NCBI GenBank assembly: GCA_937925635.1
Contig: CALALX010000049.1
Span: 1-16,607, forward strand
Length of the DNA stretch: 16,607 nt
Origin: an uncultured Caulobacter sp.
Lineage (GTDB): Bacteria > Pseudomonadota > Alphaproteobacteria > Caulobacterales > Caulobacteraceae
Direction of reading: 5' to 3'
The notes beneath the pieces are model-generated. The model saw only the letters and a program-made list of their open reading frames with translations, was not told where the DNA came from and did no database searches. The position numbers and the translations under genes were made by a program. The stretch's first letter is position 1; each line of letters opens with the position of its first letter. Of this stretch, positions 1-5,913 are shown piece after piece.

Positions 1-685
1 GCAGGCCGTCGATGCCGCCCAGGTCCACGAACGCGCCGTAGTCGGTGATGTTCTTGACCACGCCTTCGCGGATTTCGCCCTCTTGCAGCTGGCTGACCAG
101 CTCGGTGCGCTGTTCGGCGCGGGCCTCTTCCAGGATGGCGCGGCGCGAGACGACGATGTTGCCGCGCGGACGGTCCATCTTGAGGATGGCGAACGGCTGT
201 TCCTTGCCCATCAGCGGGCCGACGTCGCGCACCGGGCGGATGTCGACCTGCGAGCCCGGCAGGAAGGCGCTGGCGCCGCCGAGGTCGACGGTGAAGCCGC
301 CCTTCACGCGGCCGACGATCGAGCCCTGGACCGGCAGGCCGGTGGCGAACACGCCTTCCAGGCGCGTCCAGGCTTCCTCGCGCTTGGCCTTCTCGCGGCT
401 GATGACCGCTTCGCCCATGGCGTTCTCGAGGCGCTCGAGGAAGACTTCCACGGTGTCGCCGACCTTCACGGTGGGCTTGCCGTTCTCGTCGACGCCGAAT
501 TCCTTGATCTGGATGCGGCCCTCGGTCTTGAGGCCGACGTCGACGACGGCGAAGTCCTTCTCGATTCCCACGACCTTGCCGTGGATGACGGTGCCTTCGG
601 CGAAGTCGCCGGCGCCGCCCATCGAGGCGTCGAGGAGAGCCGCGAAATCGTCGCGGGTGGGGTTCAGGCTGAGATCATCGGCCAT
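1..685 (-). CDS. rpsA: 30S ribosomal protein S1, N-terminal part (gene continues past the left edge)
   Basis: S1 binds mRNA on the 30S subunit and helps load messages with weak Shine-Dalgarno sequences. About 228 residues are visible, starting MADDLSLNPTRDDFAALLDA. OB-fold S1 repeats are recognisable: the first at about residues 31-98 (GTVIHGKVVGIEKDFAVVDV), the second at about 116-182 (GSIVGRVKGGFTVDLGGASA), and the start of a third at about 203 (GVVKNITDYGAFVDLGG). The ATG at 685 is the natural start for the family N-terminus. The sequence before it (GTAACAACCAC) contains no purine-rich Shine-Dalgarno, as is also true of enterobacterial rpsA, where S1 represses its own translation. The gene lies 119 nt downstream of cmk on the same strand, the usual cmk-rpsA order, with a hairpin in the gap. 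The 3' part is outside the window. Confidence 0.97.
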   Translation of the reverse strand, partial: MADDLSLNPTRDDFAALLDASMGGAGDFAEGTVIHGKVVGIEKDFAVVDVGLKTEGRIQIKEFGVDENGKPTVKVGDTVEVFLERLENAMGEAVISREKAKREEAWTRLEGVFATGLPVQGSIVGRVKGGFTVDLGGASAFLPGSQVDIRPVRDVGPLMGKEQPFAILKMDRPRGNIVVSRRAILEEARAEQRTELVSQLQEGEIREGVVKNITDYGAFVDLGGIDGL

Positions 686-711
686 GTGGTTGTTACAGTC
701 TCTAGGTTCGC

Positions 712-753
712 GAACGCCCAATGGCGGGATTGCCGGATGGAGTCCGGGCGTTC
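712..753 (-). promoter_or_regulatory. rpsA leader hairpin
   Basis: The arms GAACGCCC (712-719) and GGGCGTTC (746-753) form a perfect 8-bp inverted repeat. Inside it, CCGGA (733-737) and TCCGG (743-747) form a second hairpin that shares two bases with the outer arm, so the two folds exclude each other. It lies 27 nt upstream of the rpsA start, in the cmk-rpsA gap. Seen: the repeats. Inferred: a structured leader, possibly for S1 autoregulation. It has no T-tract, which argues against an intrinsic terminator. Confidence 0.45.
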
Positions 754-804
754 AGGTTTTGAGGAAGTTGATCGCCCGCGGCCATCGAGCCCCGGCGCGT
801 TGGA

Positions 805-1455
805 TTAGCCCTTGGCGGTTTCCCACCGGCTGCGCGCCGTCTCGACGATGCGGCGGGCCGCATCGAAGGCCGCGTCTATAGTCATTTCGGTGGTGTCGAG
901 CAAGACCGCGTCCGCCGCCATGGTCATTGGCGAATCGGCGCGGGCGCTGTCGCGCTCGTCGCGCACGCGGATGTCGGCCAGGATGTCCTCGAAGGTGACC
1001 GCCTCGCCCTGGCCGGTCAGCTGCTTCCAGCGGCGCCGCGCGCGAACCTCCGGCGTCGCCGTGACGTAGAGCTTGGCCGGGGCCCGGGGGGCGATGACCG
1101 TGCCGATGTCGCGGCCGTCGATGACGGCGCCGGGGTCGCGTGCGGCGAAGTCCAGCTGGAAGTCGCGCAGCGCCTCGCGCACCTTCGGGTAGACGGCCAC
1201 CCGGCTCGCCGCCTCGCCGGCCCGACGGGTGCGCACCTCCGGCCGCTCGAGGTCGGCCGGGTCCAGCGAGTTCGCCGCCGCCAGCGCAGCGTCCGCGTCG
1301 CCCAGGTCCTGACCGCGCTCCAGCACCTTCACGCCCACGGCGCGATACAGCAGGCCGGAGTCGAGCACCGGATAGCCGTAGAGCGCGCCCAGCTTGACGG
1401 CGATCGTGCCCTTGCCCGAGGCGGCTGGACCGTCGACGGCGATGACGAATCCCAA
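805..1455 (-). CDS. cmk: (d)CMP kinase
   Basis: Cytidylate kinase transfers the ATP gamma-phosphate to CMP or dCMP in the cytoplasm, feeding CTP and dCTP pools. The 216-residue protein begins MGFVIAVDGPAASGKGT, with the P-loop GPAASGKGT at residues 9-17. The CMP-binding segment LDSGLLYRAV and the conserved IDGRDIGTVIAP and RVRDERDSARADSP blocks follow, and the length is normal for the family. The start codon is TTG at 1455: the codon before it is GGC and the one before that is the aroA stop TGA, so no other start includes the P-loop. A GGAGG inside the last aroA codons lies 8 nt before the TTG, giving a good Shine-Dalgarno and suggesting translational coupling. It is in an operon with aroA upstream and rpsA downstream. 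Confidence 0.97.
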   Translation of the reverse strand: MGFVIAVDGPAASGKGTIAVKLGALYGYPVLDSGLLYRAVGVKVLERGQDLGDADAALAAANSLDPADLERPEVRTRRAGEAASRVAVYPKVREALRDFQLDFAARDPGAVIDGRDIGTVIAPRAPAKLYVTATPEVRARRRWKQLTGQGEAVTFEDILADIRVRDERDSARADSPMTMAADAVLLDTTEMTIDAAFDAARRIVETARSRWETAKG

Positions 1456-1458
1456 GCC

Positions 1459-2778
1459 TCAGCCCTCCGCGATGTCGCCGCCCAGGCCGCGCATCAGGGC
1501 GGCGAAGGTGGGGAAGCTGGTGGCGATCATGCCGGGCTCGTCGACCCGCACCGCCTCGCGCGCGGCCAGACCCAGGATCAGGTGGCTCATGGCGATGCGA
1601 TGGTCGCCGTGGGTCTCGACCAGCGCGCCGCCGCGCGGGGCTTCGCCGGTCCCGTGGACGATGAAGCCTTCCGGCTCCTCCTCGACGTCGACGCCGCAGG
1701 CCTCGAGACCGGCCGCCATCAGGGCGATTCGGTCACTCTCCTTGACCCGCATCTCGCCCACGCCGCGCATCACCGTATCGCCGGTGGCGAAGGCGGCCGC
1801 CACGGCCAGGATCGGATATTCGTCGATCATGCTGGGCGCGCGGCCCGGCGGCACGATCACGCCGCGAAGGGACGAATGCCGGGCCGTGATGTCTCCGACC
1901 TCCTCGCCGCTCGCGTCGCGACGGTCCGTGATGGTCAGGTCCGCGCCCATCTCGCGCAGGGTGTCGAAAAGGCCTGTGCGCAGCGGGTTGAGCATCACGC
2001 CCTCCACCGTCACCTCCGAACCGGGGGTGATCAGGGCCGCGACGATCGGGAAGGCGGCGCTGGACGGGTCGGCCGGGACCGCCACCTGGCTTCCGGTCAG
2101 GATCGCGCCAGGCTTCAGGGTCACGACGCGGCGATCGTTGTGATCGACGACGGTGAGCTGGGCGCCGAAGGCCCTCAGCATCCGCTCGGTGTGGTCGCGG
2201 GTCGGTTCGGGCTCGGTCACCACGACCGGCCCCTCCGCGCCCAGGCCGGCGAGCAGCACGGCCGACTTCACCTGAGCGGAGGCCATCGGCAGGACGTAGT
2301 CGAGACCTGCTAGGCCGCCGCCCTTCAGCGTCAGCGGCAGCCGGCCGCCTTCGCGCGAAATCCAGGCGGCGCCCATCTTCCCCAGCGGGTCGAGCACGCG
2401 ACCCATCGGCCGCTTCCGCAGCGAGCTGTCGCCGGTGAAGGTCGCGGCGATATCGAAGGCGGCCATGGCGCCCATGATCAGCCGCACGCCGGTGCCGGCG
2501 TTGCCGCAGTCGATGACGTCCGTCGGTTCCGAAAAGCCGCCCTTGCCGTCGATCGTCCAGGCGCCTTCGCCCGTTCGAGTCACCTCAGCGCCGAACGCGC
2601 GCATGGCCCTGGCGGTGGCCAGGACGTCGTCGCCCTCGAGCAATCCCGTCACCGCCGTGCGGCCGGTCGCGAGGGCGCCGAGGATCAGGGCGCGGTGGGA
2701 AATCGACTTGTCGCCAGGGACGCGAATTCGCCCGCGCAAAGCTGCGCCGGGGCGGGCCGAAAGCACGGCGGTGGTCAT
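1459..2778 (-). CDS. aroA: 3-phosphoshikimate 1-carboxyvinyltransferase (EPSP synthase)
   Basis: EPSP synthase joins phosphoenolpyruvate to shikimate-3-phosphate, the sixth step of the shikimate pathway. The protein has 439 residues from the ATG at 2778 (MTTAVLSARPGAALRG). The substrate-binding VPGDKSISHRA lies at residues 20-30 (Lys24, Ser25, Arg29). GNAGTG is at 92-97, and PMASAQVKSAVLLAGLG, SMIDEYPILAVAAAFA and RVKESDR follow. Overall it resembles class II (CP4-like) enzymes, but the residue matching the Ala100 of CP4 that confers glyphosate tolerance is Gly95 here. The frame is open upstream to 3438, but that part lies antisense to the neighbouring gene and lacks family similarity, so the shorter start is used. 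The gene is first in the aroA-cmk-rpsA block, divergent from the zinc-ribbon gene, and ends three bases before the cmk start in the same frame. Confidence 0.98.
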   Translation of the reverse strand: MTTAVLSARPGAALRGRIRVPGDKSISHRALILGALATGRTAVTGLLEGDDVLATARAMRAFGAEVTRTGEGAWTIDGKGGFSEPTDVIDCGNAGTGVRLIMGAMAAFDIAATFTGDSSLRKRPMGRVLDPLGKMGAAWISREGGRLPLTLKGGGLAGLDYVLPMASAQVKSAVLLAGLGAEGPVVVTEPEPTRDHTERMLRAFGAQLTVVDHNDRRVVTLKPGAILTGSQVAVPADPSSAAFPIVAALITPGSEVTVEGVMLNPLRTGLFDTLREMGADLTITDRRDASGEEVGDITARHSSLRGVIVPPGRAPSMIDEYPILAVAAAFATGDTVMRGVGEMRVKESDRIALMAAGLEACGVDVEEEPEGFIVHGTGEAPRGGALVETHGDHRIAMSHLILGLAAREAVRVDEPGMIATSFPTFAALMRGLGGDIAEG

Positions 2779-2826
2779 GCCGGGCGAAACTCCGGGAAAG
2801 GTCGGGAGAAACAAGGGGTTTTGCTT

Positions 2827-2854
2827 TTGACAGCGACCCCGCCGCGTGGCAAGG
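2827..2854 (+). promoter_or_regulatory. Possible promoter for the acidic zinc-ribbon gene
   Basis: A perfect TTGACA hexamer (2827-2832) lies in the 114-nt gap between the divergent aroA and zinc-ribbon genes. The -10 region is not convincing: GCAAGG at 2849-2854 only weakly resembles the Caulobacter GCTANAWC element. Only the -35 hexamer is clear. Confidence 0.25.
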
Positions 2855-2892
2855 GAGCCGCCGCTTTCAGCACAAGCTCTGAGGATCGCCCC

Positions 2893-3375
2893 TTGGCCAA
2901 TCCCGAACTGGGCGCAAAACAAATCTGCCCCACCTGTTCGTCGAAGTTCTACGACCTGGGCCGTCGCCCGGCCGCCTGCCCCAAATGCGGTGAGACGTTC
3001 GATCCGGAAGAGGCGCTGCGTAATCGCCGCGTCCGCGCCCGATCCTCGACGCCTGACTACGAGGACGAGCCCGAGAAGGAGGTCAAGGCGGTCGACCCCG
3101 ACGCCGACGGCTTCGAGGAAGAACCCGATCAGACTCCGGAGATCGACGACGAGGCCGCGGTCGAGGCGATCGAGACCGACGACGAGGACGCCGACGCCGA
3201 AGGCGCCGCTCCGGCTCCCGGCGCCGATGATCTGGGCGTCGACTTCGCCGAGGACGAGGATCTCGCCGATGACGCCGACGAGGACGTTCCGTTCCTGGAA
3301 GACGAGGACGACGACGACTTCCCCGAGGACGAAATCGACGGTCTGCCGGGCGAAGACGACGCCGACGACCGCTAG
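2893..3375 (+). CDS. TIGR02300-type (FYDLN acid) zinc-ribbon protein with acidic tail
   Basis: This is a 160-residue protein of the alphaproteobacterial TIGR02300/FYDLN-acid family, whose function is not established. The N-terminus MANPELGAKQICPTCSSKF carries CxxC at Cys12/Cys15 and a second CxxC at Cys29/Cys32, a likely zinc ribbon, with the hallmark FYDL at 19-22 (followed by Gly here rather than the usual Asn). From about residue 50 the protein is dominated by Asp and Glu, with only a few basic residues until the C-terminal Arg, and is probably disordered. The start is TTG at 2893, with GAGGA at 2881-2885 seven bases upstream. The family N-terminus matches this position, whereas earlier in-frame starts reach into aroA. 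Divergence from aroA is a common arrangement for this family. The zinc ribbon and acidic tail suggest a nucleic-acid or protein-binding role, which is inference. Confidence 0.9.
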   Translation: MANPELGAKQICPTCSSKFYDLGRRPAACPKCGETFDPEEALRNRRVRARSSTPDYEDEPEKEVKAVDPDADGFEEEPDQTPEIDDEAAVEAIETDDEDADAEGAAPAPGADDLGVDFAEDEDLADDADEDVPFLEDEDDDDFPEDEIDGLPGEDDADDR

Positions 3376-3390
3376 AAACCGGTCCGTACG

Positions 3391-3421
3391 GGCCCCGCAA
3401 AAAATACCGGCGCGGGGCCTT
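3391..3421 (+). terminator. Terminator-like hairpin after the zinc-ribbon gene
   Basis: GGCCCCGC (3391-3398) and GCGGGGCC (3412-3419) form a perfect 8-bp GC stem with a 13-nt A-rich loop, 15 nt after the stop codon. Only two T residues follow, so termination strength is uncertain. It separates the gene from tRNA-Ala. Confidence 0.6.
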
Positions 3422-3447
3422 GATCGGCGAGGGATCACGGCATAGAA
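3420..3447 (+). promoter_or_regulatory. Candidate tRNA-Ala promoter
   Basis: TTGATCG (3420-3426) and GCATAGAA (3440-3447), separated by 13 bases, partly match the Caulobacter housekeeping promoter TTGACGS-N10-14-GCTANAWC. A start about 40 nt before the tRNA would be expected. The assignment rests on position and partial matches only. Confidence 0.35.
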
Positions 3448-3463
3448 GTCGCGCCCTCGCCGA
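3424..3463. repeat. 10-bp perfect inverted repeat around the tRNA-Ala promoter
   Basis: TCGGCGAGGG (3424-3433) and CCCTCGCCGA (3454-3463) are exact reverse complements separated by 20 bases. The repeat brackets the candidate -10 element of tRNA-Ala. It could be an operator or a stem. No binding protein is recognised. Confidence 0.6.
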
Positions 3464-3464
3464 C

Positions 3465-3589
3465 GGTCACCGGAAGCGGGAACCCGAACTTTCGGGGCTA
3501 TAGCTCAGCTGGTAGAGCGCTTGAATGGCATTCAAGAGGTCAGCGGTTCGACTCCGCTTAGCTCCACCATCAAAGGCCGTCCGGTGACC
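3465..3589. repeat. 10-bp inverted repeat flanking tRNA-Ala
   Basis: GGTCACCGGA (3465-3474), 19 bases before the tRNA, and TCCGGTGACC (3580-3589), 10 bases after it, are exact reverse complements. In the precursor they could pair and close a stalk around the tRNA. The right arm overlaps the terminator hairpin, so the two pairings would compete. Confidence 0.55.
3494..3569 (+). tRNA. tRNA-Ala (anticodon GGC)
   Basis: A 76-nt cloverleaf with an encoded CCA end. Acceptor arm GGGGCTA pairs with TAGCTCC (one G-U). The D-arm is TAGCTCAGCTGGTAGAGC. The anticodon stem CTTGA/TCAAG encloses the loop ATGGCAT, so the anticodon is GGC, reading GCC alanine codons. The T-arm contains GGTTCGACTCC. It lies between the zinc-ribbon gene and a shared terminator. 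The exact 5' and 3' ends follow from acceptor-stem pairing. There is no duplicate of its 3' end nearby that would suggest an integration site. Confidence 0.97.
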
Positions 3590-3601
3590 CGGGCGGCCTT
3601 T
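3572..3601. terminator. Bidirectional intrinsic terminator
   Basis: AAAGGCCGTCC (3572-3582) pairs with GGGCGGCCTTT (3591-3601) over 11 positions, including one T-G, around an 8-nt loop. It ends in T residues on both strands, so it can serve tRNA-Ala on the plus strand and the small membrane-protein gene on the minus strand. Confidence 0.8.
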
Positions 3602-3614
3602 GCCATATCCGGGA

Positions 3615-3941
3615 TCAGGCCTTCGCGATGCGGGGGCGGACCAGGCGAGCGCCGGCCAGCAGGATCACCAGGTTCACCCCCAACGCGCCGAGCGTGATCA
3701 GCAGGCTGGCCGTCGGCCCGCCGCCCGCCGCCAGGCTCCACGGCAGGCCGAGCATCCGCGCCGGCGCCAGGGCGGCGGGATCGGCGACGAGTCCGGCGAG
3801 GCCGAGCTGGCCCGCGACGGCCACCACGCCGGTGATGGCGGCGATCAGGCCGTAGAGCACCGCGGCGACGCCGAGGACGCGGGACAGGCGATCGCGTCCG
3901 CCGCTTTCGGGACTTTCGAAGTCATTGATGGCCAGAGCCAT
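3615..3941 (-). CDS. Small membrane protein of unknown function
   Basis: This is a 108-residue protein that I do not recognise. The first 21 residues are polar (MALAINDFESPESGGRDR), followed by a hydrophobic helix at about 22-44, a linker with Asp54 and Arg62, and a second helix at about 78-98. The basic tail is RLVRPRIAKA. Two transmembrane segments with basic residues before the first and after the second suggest both ends are cytoplasmic. The ATG at 3941 has AAGGGA eight bases upstream. The gene stands alone: it ends just before the bidirectional terminator, and a 206-nt gap separates it from the envelope operon upstream on the same strand. That gap holds the dyad symmetries listed below. 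No function can be inferred from its neighbours. Confidence 0.8.
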   Translation of the reverse strand: MALAINDFESPESGGRDRLSRVLGVAAVLYGLIAAITGVVAVAGQLGLAGLVADPAALAPARMLGLPWSLAAGGGPTASLLITLGALGVNLVILLAGARLVRPRIAKA

Positions 3942-3985
3942 GGAGCGTTCCCTTCGACATTGGTCTCCGGTCCCGTCTCAAGGCG

Positions 3986-3997
3986 GGGTCCGGACCC
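3986..3997. repeat. 12-bp perfect palindrome upstream of the small membrane-protein gene
   Basis: GGGTCCGGACCC reads the same on both strands and lies 45 bases before the start at 3941. It could be an operator, but a GC-rich palindrome of this size can also arise by chance. Confidence 0.4.
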
Positions 3998-4056
3998 GCG
4001 GCGCGGTCGGCGCGGCGAGGGCCGTCGTTGCGGCCTTGTTGGCAGAAAGGTGCACG

Positions 4057-4073
4057 TCTCCGCCGGGCGGAGA
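4057..4073. repeat. 7-bp hairpin in the gap upstream of the small membrane-protein gene
   Basis: TCTCCGC and GCGGAGA flank a 3-base loop and form a tight, perfect stem. No T-tract follows on either strand. Its role is unknown. Confidence 0.45.
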
Positions 4074-4107
4074 AATTTCCTTCCCGCATGTCGGGGAGTT
4101 AACGCTA

Positions 4108-4131
4108 TTTCGGGAAAAATTCAACCCGAAA
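4108..4131 (-). terminator. Possible terminator of the lipoprotein/M48 operon
   Basis: TTTCGGG (4108-4114) and CCCGAAA (4125-4131) form a perfect 7-bp stem with a 10-base loop, 16 bases past the last stop codon of the operon. On the minus strand a five-T run lies in the loop rather than after the stem, so this is not a textbook terminator. Confidence 0.35.
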
Positions 4132-4147
4132 GGGAATCGATCCGACG

Positions 4148-4735
4148 TCAGCCGGTGATCTTCGCCGAGCCCATGATCGCCTCCACCTCGGCCCGCGTTG
4201 CCTCGAAGTAGTGTTCGGTCGGGGCGACATAGAAGAGGATGTAGAGCCGGCCTCCCACCTCCACGAGTTGGGCGGTTCCGGAGACGTTGAGGCCCGCCGC
4301 CGTCTGGGCGGTTAGGTCGACCCGCACGCCGTCGACGCCACTCACCGTCACGGGGCGGATGTTGTCTGTTTCGACGCGCTGGAAGCCGATGGCGGCAGTG
4401 CTGTCGGCCAGGAACTCGACCTGCTCGCTTGGCGATATGCCCCTCCTGTAGGTCGGGGTCGGCCGCTCCTTGCTGGTCGCGCGGACAATGTACTCGCCGT
4501 CCTTGAGGCCATCGATGACGAACAGGGTGTTCAGCGCCGGACCGTCGATGGTCAGCATGCGAAGCGCCTTGGGCGAACCCGGGACGAGGCCAAGGTCGGT
4601 CCAGGTCCGGCCCACCGTCATGGACGTGCCGCCGTGGACGTAGGGGCCGGCCGGCACGGCCTTGATGCCGGCGCAGGCGGCCAGGGCGAGGAGGGCCCCG
4701 GCGGCAGCGCCAATGCGCAGGGAGCGGATGATCAT
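4148..4735 (-). CDS. Predicted lipoprotein of unknown function, last gene of the M48 operon
   Basis: A 195-residue protein with a lipoprotein signal: a positively charged start (MIIRSLR), a hydrophobic stretch, and the lipobox LAAC with the modified cysteine at Cys21. The residue after it is Ala, not Asp, which in enterobacterial rules favours outer-membrane sorting. The mature part looks like a mixed beta-rich domain (for example VNVSG/GTAQLVEVGGRLYILFY-like strands near 150-170) ending in a helix around EHYFEATRAEVEAIMGSAKI. I recognise no named family. Its ATG overlaps the M48 stop codon as ATGA, so translation is probably coupled. Together with the M48 protease and the upstream lipoprotein it forms a three-gene envelope operon. 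Confidence 0.85.
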   Translation of the reverse strand: MIIRSLRIGAAAGALLALAACAGIKAVPAGPYVHGGTSMTVGRTWTDLGLVPGSPKALRMLTIDGPALNTLFVIDGLKDGEYIVRATSKERPTPTYRRGISPSEQVEFLADSTAAIGFQRVETDNIRPVTVSGVDGVRVDLTAQTAAGLNVSGTAQLVEVGGRLYILFYVAPTEHYFEATRAEVEAIMGSAKITG

Positions 4736-5913
4736 GATGCGGCGCCTCCGTTGATCTTCTTCAGACTAGCTTCGACGAGCCAGCGGTCGTCGGCGTCTCC
4801 GGCCTTGGCCAGGTAGGTTTCGTAGGCGGTCCTGGCTTCGGTCGTCAGGCCCAGCCTGGCCTCGACGTCGCCGAGTTCGCGCCAGACGGCGACCGGCGCG
4901 TCTGGACGGGTCGCGGCGGCCGCGTAGGCGACCTTCGCCTTCTCCAGGTCGCCCTCCTGGCGGCGTCGCCGAAACGCTTCGCCCTTGTAGAACTCAAGAA
5001 CGCCCAGGTCCTCGCCATCGGCGGCCAGGCGGTCGATCAGGTGCAGGGTTTGTCCGTAGTCACGTCGGCGCAGGTCGTCAGTCAGCCACGCCGGCAGGAA
5101 TCTGCGGATCTGGGCCCGGTAGCGTGCGCGCTCGCCGACCGACGGCGTCGCCGCGCCGGCCGCGAGCGCGTCGAGCGCGGCGATTCGGTCCGGCGTGATC
5201 GGGTGGGTGTTGAAGATGCTGGCGCGGGTGTCGGAACGTCGGGTCTTCGGAAAGTCCGATGCGGCGGTCTCCTCGCCCAGCGATCGCCAGATCGCGGCGG
5301 CGGCGGACGGGTCATACCCCGCCTTCACCGCGCGGGCGAGGCCCAGAGCGTCGGCCTCGGTTTCCTGCGTGCGGTCGAAGGCGAACAGGGAAGACAGCAC
5401 GCCGAGATACAGAAGGCCGCCGACGATGCTGCCGCCGACGAGCATGAAGACCATCCCGGCGTTGGCCGCCGACTTGGTTTTCCGCCAACTCGCCAACGAG
5501 TGCCCTTGGGCGAAGTGGGTCACCTCGTGGCCGAGCACGAAGGCCAGTTCCGATTCGCTGCGCGCCCGCAGGAGAAGCCCAGACCAGACTTCCATGTAGC
5601 CGTTCGGGGCCATGGCCGCGTTGAAGTAGGGGCGGTCCAGAACATAGACGCGCACCTCGCCGCAGTACTCGGCGGCGACCTTGCACGCGACGCCGCGCAC
5701 ATAGGGGGTCAGCTCGGGATCCCGGTTGAGTTCAGCCTTGGTCTTGGCCTCGGTCTCGGCCTTGTCGGACTGGGCCCAGAGCCCGCCCTCGTCCGTGGCG
5801 ATGTCGGGTCGCTGGCCCACGGCGCGTTGGGCGAACGCAGGGGTGACGGTCGATGTCGCGATCGAGGCGGCCAGGATCGAGGACAGAGCCGCCCGAACGA
5901 TCGGCCGAGACAT
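4732..5913 (-). CDS. Periplasmic M48-family zinc metalloprotease with C-terminal helical repeats
   Basis: A 393-residue exported protease related to the BepA/LoiP-type M48 enzymes that maintain outer-membrane proteins. A signal peptide ends at about residue 28 (TPAFA, then Q). The zinc motif HEVTH is at about 129-133 and QGH follows. The third metal ligand is expected in the TQETEADALG block near 186. A hydrophobic segment (about 153-175, GMVFMLVGGSIVGGLLYLGV) lies between them, as in other M48 proteins. The substrate-strand region NGYMEVWSGLL precedes the active site, and FNTHPITPDRIAAL is typical of the family. The last 110 residues look like TPR helices (YGQTLHLIDRL, KVAYAAAATRP, ARTAYETYLAKA). 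The start could be the ATG at 5913 (TGATG overlap with the upstream stop) or the GTG at 5916 (GTGA overlap). Both give the same mature protein. Confidence 0.93.
   Translation of the reverse strand: MSRPIVRAALSSILAASIATSTVTPAFAQRAVGQRPDIATDEGGLWAQSDKAETEAKTKAELNRDPELTPYVRGVACKVAAEYCGEVRVYVLDRPYFNAAMAPNGYMEVWSGLLLRARSESELAFVLGHEVTHFAQGHSLASWRKTKSAANAGMVFMLVGGSIVGGLLYLGVLSSLFAFDRTQETEADALGLARAVKAGYDPSAAAAIWRSLGEETAASDFPKTRRSDTRASIFNTHPITPDRIAALDALAAGAATPSVGERARYRAQIRRFLPAWLTDDLRRRDYGQTLHLIDRLAADGEDLGVLEFYKGEAFRRRRQEGDLEKAKVAYAAAATRPDAPVAVWRELGDVEARLGLTTEARTAYETYLAKAGDADDRWLVEASLKKINGGAAS

Noticed and set aside
45..881. Plus-strand open frames across rpsA
   Set aside because: They are antisense to S1 and show Ser/Arg/Pro-rich shadow composition.
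2779..3438. A 220-residue N-terminal extension of aroA
   Set aside because: It is antisense to the zinc-ribbon gene and has no similarity to EPSP synthase; the family start is at 2778.
4099..4104. GTTAAC as a CtrA half-site
   Set aside because: A single half-site with no TTAA partner at seven bases; expected by chance.
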